A model generated the notes under the pieces. That model had not been told where the DNA came from. It did not search any database and worked only from the letters and a program-made list of their open reading frames with translations. From the NCBI GenBank assembly GCA_902782595.1, contig CACZNW010000139.1, positions 1 through 8,838 on the forward strand: a stretch of 8,838 bases of DNA, written 5' to 3'. The DNA is from an uncultured Methanobrevibacter sp. GTDB lineage: Archaea; Methanobacteriota; Methanobacteria; Methanobacteriales; Methanobacteriaceae. Both the position numbers and the translations under genes were made by a program. Each line of letters begins with the position of its first letter. Position 1 is the stretch's first letter. This document shows positions 6,119 through 8,838 of this stretch, piece after piece.

Positions 6119-6124
6119 GAGGGG
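6119..6124 (+). promoter_or_regulatory. Strong ribosome binding site of rpa
   Basis: GAGGGG lies six bases before the ATG at 6131 and within the predicted leader. It fixes the start, and no competing in-frame start lies between the TATA box and this ATG. Confidence 0.6.
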
Positions 6125-6130
6125 TTTGGT

Positions 6131-8728
6131 ATGCAAGAAAAAATTTTACAAGAATATGAAAAAATCAGTGATAAACTTTCTAAAGAAGAGTTCTTAGAAG
6201 AAATAGAAAAAATAAAAGCTAATAATGAAGATGTGGGTTTCATAGATGATTATGGAGCTGCACAGATGGTAGTGCAAAATTACACCCGTGCTGATATATC
6301 AGATTATAAACAGAGCGATATCGCACCGGAAACTGCCATGAGTGAAGACGTTTTAGAATTATACAATAAAGTCAAGGACCAGATTTCACAGGATGAATTC
6401 CTTTCAAAAATGGAGGAATACAGGAAAAAGGAATCTGAAAATCCGTTTATTGATGACCATGCAATTGCCGAAATGGTTGTTGGAGAAATGATAACTGAAG
6501 AGGTAGAGGTTATCTCCGAAAAACCGGAATTCAACATTGACACAATTGATAAACTGGAAAAAGGAAACAGCGGAATTACCGTTGCAGGCAGAGTAATCTC
6601 AATTTCCAATCCAAGATCATTCAAAACCCGTAAAGGTAAAAGCGGTGAAGTGTGCAATGTCGAAATTAAAGACAACACCGGTGAGTTAAGAACAGTATTC
6701 TGGACTCAAAACATCAAACTGCTTAAAAATATCTCCGAAGGAGACATCATTCAGATCAAGGACGTAGACATCAAAGATGGATACACAGGTCTTGAAGCAA
6801 ACCTCAGACCAAGATCAACAGTTATCAAATTGGAGGATGACCCTTCAAAGTTCCCGGCATATGAAGAAGAGATAACAAAAATTGCAGATATTATACCTGA
6901 AACCAAAGTAAATATCATTGCAAGAATCATAAGAATCCCAACCATTAGAAGTTATGAGAAAAATGGAAAACAAGGTCAGGTCGCATCTCTTGAATTACAG
7001 GATGATTCAGGACAGATTTCTTACACCCTATGGAACAAAAATGTTGAGTTAATTAAGGATTTGGGGCTTGAAGATGGAGATACAGTAAAAATACTTCAGG
7101 CTCAGGCACGTGAAAGAACAAACCGTGACGGTGAAAGTGAAATCACATTGACCCACTGGGACGGAAGAATCATTAAGGGAGACTTTGAAGCTCCGGAAAT
7201 TGTTCAGGAGTTCACACCAATCGCCGATGTAAGTGAGCAGAAAGATGTTTCAATCATGGGTATTGTTTCCAGACTCCAGGATATCAAATTATTCACCCGA
7301 AAAACCGATAACACTGAAGGTAAATTAAGAAACTTTGATGTTAGAGACACTACCGGTGAGATAAGGGTAACTGTCTGGGGGGACGACACAGGATTGCCTA
7401 TTAATAAGGGTGACATCATTAAAGTCATTGGAGGAGATGTCCGCTATGACGAATATACTCAAAGCCAGTACTCAATGAATACAAACTTCAATACTCAAAT
7501 CACAATCAATCCTCAAAATCTTTCCCTTGAAAAATTGGATGAGTTTGAAGCTCTAAAACAGGAACTCCATCCGACTCCTGTCGGTGAAATATATGAAATA
7601 GATGAGGACGGTATTGAAATAGATGTTGTTGGCAGAATTCTTTCAGTCAATGATATCAATGAATTCCAGAGAGATGACGGTACTGTAGGTACTGTCCGTT
7701 CAGTTATCTTTGCAGATGAATCCGGTAAGGTAAGATTATCCTTCTGGAATGAAAAAGCAGAGGGGGATTATGGAGTAGGCGAAGCATACAGAATAGAAAA
7801 TGCCAGAACCAGACTCGGAATGTACAGTGTTGATTTAAACGTTGGAGGAAGTTCAAGAATCATAAGACTGTCTGAAGAACAGGCTTCTGCAATGTTTATT
7901 CCGGAACTTGCAACATTGGAAAAAGCAATTTATGAATACAAGAAAATTGAAGATCTAGATGAGGATGAAGAGGACACAATTATCATTGGTAGAGTAATAG
8001 AAATATCTGAGATTCGCCATTTCGAAAGGGATAATGGTGACACTGGTTCTGTTAGAAACATCGAAATTGCCGATGACACAGGTTCAATTGCTGTTGTCCT
8101 ATGGGATAAAGATGCACAAAATGAATTTGAAATGGGTCAGCCAATCAAATTGCAAAACCCTCGCCTGTCATTAGATATGGATAATCGTCTTCAAGCTACT
8201 GTTTCCGGAGGAACAACTATCTTGGAGCCAAATGAAAAAGAGGTTGAAGAATTACCTTCACAGGATGAATTAATGGAAGCTATTTTTGTTTCAAAATCCA
8301 TTGAAGCCCTATCAGAATATGATACTAATGTTCATATTACTGCAGAAATTGAGGAGGTATCAACCGGCAGAATTTTACTTGTTAAATGTCCGAACTGTGG
8401 TGAAAATGTAGAGGAATCAGAAGATGAATATAGATGTGATAATTGTGGTCATACATTTGATGAGCCAAAATACACACTTATGATTCCTACAAGGGTTAAA
8501 GATGATACAGGGGATATTTCCGTTACTTTCTTCGGCAGTTTAGCGGAAGAACTTATAGAAAAAAGTCAGGAGGAAATTATTTCTCTAATTGAAGATGGAT
8601 ATGGAATTGAAGAAAAAATTGAGGATTTAGTTGGAATGACTATAGAAATAATTGCAAATGTTAGTTTCAATCAATATGATGAAGAATATAGGTTAAAACC
8701 TAAAAAACTCTTAAAAAAATATTTTTAA
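6131..8728 (+). CDS. rpa: Replication protein A, six OB folds with zinc finger
   Basis: This 865-residue single-stranded-DNA-binding protein protects ssDNA in replication, repair and recombination. Residues 1-52 and 69-120 are two copies of a small helical domain. Six OB folds follow at about 146-235, 258-350, 370-462, 495-582, 614-700 and 732-862. Each shows the strand motif D-x-(T/S)-G followed by a hydrophobic strand ending in W or F; the motif starts at residues 181, 291, 406, 529, 648 and 791. The last fold carries a CPNC...CDNC zinc finger (C753, C756, C769, C772), as in the C-terminal DNA-binding domain of eukaryotic RPA70 and in other euryarchaeal RPAs. Folds 4 and 5 are close to each other (GRIL/GRVI, FQRDDG/FERDNG), suggesting recent internal duplication. 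Methanothermobacter RPA is also a long multi-OB protein. The protein is strongly acidic outside the DNA-binding faces. radA lies 26 bases downstream, and the gene has its own promoter. Confidence 0.95.
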   Translation: MQEKILQEYEKISDKLSKEEFLEEIEKIKANNEDVGFIDDYGAAQMVVQNYTRADISDYKQSDIAPETAMSEDVLELYNKVKDQISQDEFLSKMEEYRKKESENPFIDDHAIAEMVVGEMITEEVEVISEKPEFNIDTIDKLEKGNSGITVAGRVISISNPRSFKTRKGKSGEVCNVEIKDNTGELRTVFWTQNIKLLKNISEGDIIQIKDVDIKDGYTGLEANLRPRSTVIKLEDDPSKFPAYEEEITKIADIIPETKVNIIARIIRIPTIRSYEKNGKQGQVASLELQDDSGQISYTLWNKNVELIKDLGLEDGDTVKILQAQARERTNRDGESEITLTHWDGRIIKGDFEAPEIVQEFTPIADVSEQKDVSIMGIVSRLQDIKLFTRKTDNTEGKLRNFDVRDTTGEIRVTVWGDDTGLPINKGDIIKVIGGDVRYDEYTQSQYSMNTNFNTQITINPQNLSLEKLDEFEALKQELHPTPVGEIYEIDEDGIEIDVVGRILSVNDINEFQRDDGTVGTVRSVIFADESGKVRLSFWNEKAEGDYGVGEAYRIENARTRLGMYSVDLNVGGSSRIIRLSEEQASAMFIPELATLEKAIYEYKKIEDLDEDEEDTIIIGRVIEISEIRHFERDNGDTGSVRNIEIADDTGSIAVVLWDKDAQNEFEMGQPIKLQNPRLSLDMDNRLQATVSGGTTILEPNEKEVEELPSQDELMEAIFVSKSIEALSEYDTNVHITAEIEEVSTGRILLVKCPNCGENVEESEDEYRCDNCGHTFDEPKYTLMIPTRVKDDTGDISVTFFGSLAEELIEKSQEEIISLIEDGYGIEEKIEDLVGMTIEIIANVSFNQYDEEYRLKPKKLLKKYF
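6143..6283 (+). repeat. RPA N-terminal helical repeat, copy 1
   Basis: This encodes residues 5-51, with landmarks Y9, K11, D14, SKEEFL (17-22), FIDD (37-40) and A44-x-MVV (46-48). It aligns without gaps to residues 74-120, with 17 of 47 positions identical at an offset of 69. Related helical segments occur at the N-terminus of other euryarchaeal RPAs; the function is not known to me. Confidence 0.7.
6350..6490 (+). repeat. RPA N-terminal helical repeat, copy 2
   Basis: This encodes residues 74-120, the second copy of the module. It keeps Y78, K80, D83, SQDEFL (86-91), FIDD (106-109) and A113-x-MVV (115-117). An 18-residue polar linker follows copy 1, and another polar linker leads into the first OB fold near residue 146. 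Confidence 0.7.
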
Positions 8729-8742
8729 AAAATTAAATTAAA

Positions 8743-8750
8743 GGAATGAT
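8743..8750 (+). promoter_or_regulatory. Ribosome binding site of radA
   Basis: GGAATGAT, four bases before the ATG at 8755, resembles the archaeal consensus GGAGGTGAT. It contains an in-frame ATG at 8746 that would add three residues. The normal RadA N-terminus (MVELSDLPGVG) and this binding site favour 8755. Confidence 0.5.
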
Positions 8751-8754
8751 TATT

Positions 8755-8838
8755 ATGGTTGAATTAAGTGATTTACCAGGTGTTGGAGAAAAAACAGCAG
8801 AAAAATTAAAAGATGCAGGTTTCGCTGATATGATGAGA
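8755..8838 (+). CDS. radA: DNA repair and recombination protein RadA, N-terminal fragment
   Basis: Only the first 28 residues are present because the window ends inside the gene. They read MVELSDLPGVGEKTAEKLKDAG and onward, which is the helix-hairpin-helix N-terminal domain of archaeal RadA, the Rad51/RecA-family strand-exchange ATPase. LPGVGEKTAEKL is the hairpin that contacts DNA; similar motifs occur in other HhH proteins, but the exact MVEL-DLPGVG start is characteristic of RadA. The ATPase core lies outside the window. The 26-base gap without an evident promoter suggests co-transcription with rpa. This fits their joint action, RPA coating ssDNA on which RadA forms filaments. Confidence 0.87.
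   Translation, partial: MVELSDLPGVGEKTAEKLKDAGFADMMR

Noticed and set aside
6304..6678. 124-codon open frame on the - strand opposite rpa, and similar shorter antisense frames at 6751-6945, 7204-7428, 5425-5700, 2975-3271, 928-1137 and 296-529.
   Set aside because: All lie opposite strongly supported genes, have no promoter or ribosome binding site that I can see, and encode low-complexity or unrecognisable sequences typical of antisense shadows.
1..8838. Mobile element, CRISPR array, tRNA or defence system.
   Set aside because: I found no transposase, integrase, terminal inverted repeats, regularly spaced repeats, tRNA-like cloverleaf or defence-gene motifs. All genes are intact glycan, membrane or replication genes.

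Overview
The window looks like an AT-rich methanogenic archaeon of the order Methanobacteriales, most likely Methanobrevibacter or a close relative. The evidence is an archaeal replication protein A (RPA) with many OB folds directly upstream of an archaeal-type radA start, methanogen-style TATA boxes (TTTATATA), and GGTGA/GAGGGG-type ribosome binding sites. All eight complete genes and the one partial gene lie on the + strand. I see no RNA gene, insertion sequence, integrase, CRISPR array or broken gene.

Region 1 (about 1-4512) is a tightly packed putative operon behind a TATA box at 16-23. It opens with two small tandem paralogous membrane proteins (76-342 and 343-624). These are followed by a CDP-glycerol glycerophosphotransferase-family protein (631-1710) and three family-2 glycosyltransferases (1721-2677, 2683-3642, 3655-4512). 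Gaps between these genes run from 0 to 12 bases. The set reads as part of a pathway building a surface polysaccharide or polyol-phosphate (teichoic-acid-like) polymer.

Region 2 (4513-5971) has a 55-base spacer with two palindromes and TATA-like sequence. It is followed by a polyprenyl-phosphate sugar-1-phosphate transferase of the WcaJ/EpsL type, the enzyme that normally loads the first sugar on the lipid carrier. The genes of regions 1 and 2 could together prime and extend a lipid-linked glycan and decorate it with glycerol phosphate. No dedicated Wzx/Wzy-type flippase or polymerase is visible here.

Region 3 (5972-8838) is unrelated informational machinery. After tandem short stem-loops with T runs and a strong archaeal promoter comes an 865-residue RPA. 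It has two N-terminal helical repeats, six OB folds by my count, and a four-cysteine zinc finger in the last fold. The start of radA follows 26 bases downstream and is cut by the window edge. RPA and RadA act together in replication and recombination.

The most unusual signal is the pair of half-size membrane proteins. They align without gaps at about 52% identity, but the charges of their loops are swapped, as expected for two subunits inserted in opposite orientations.
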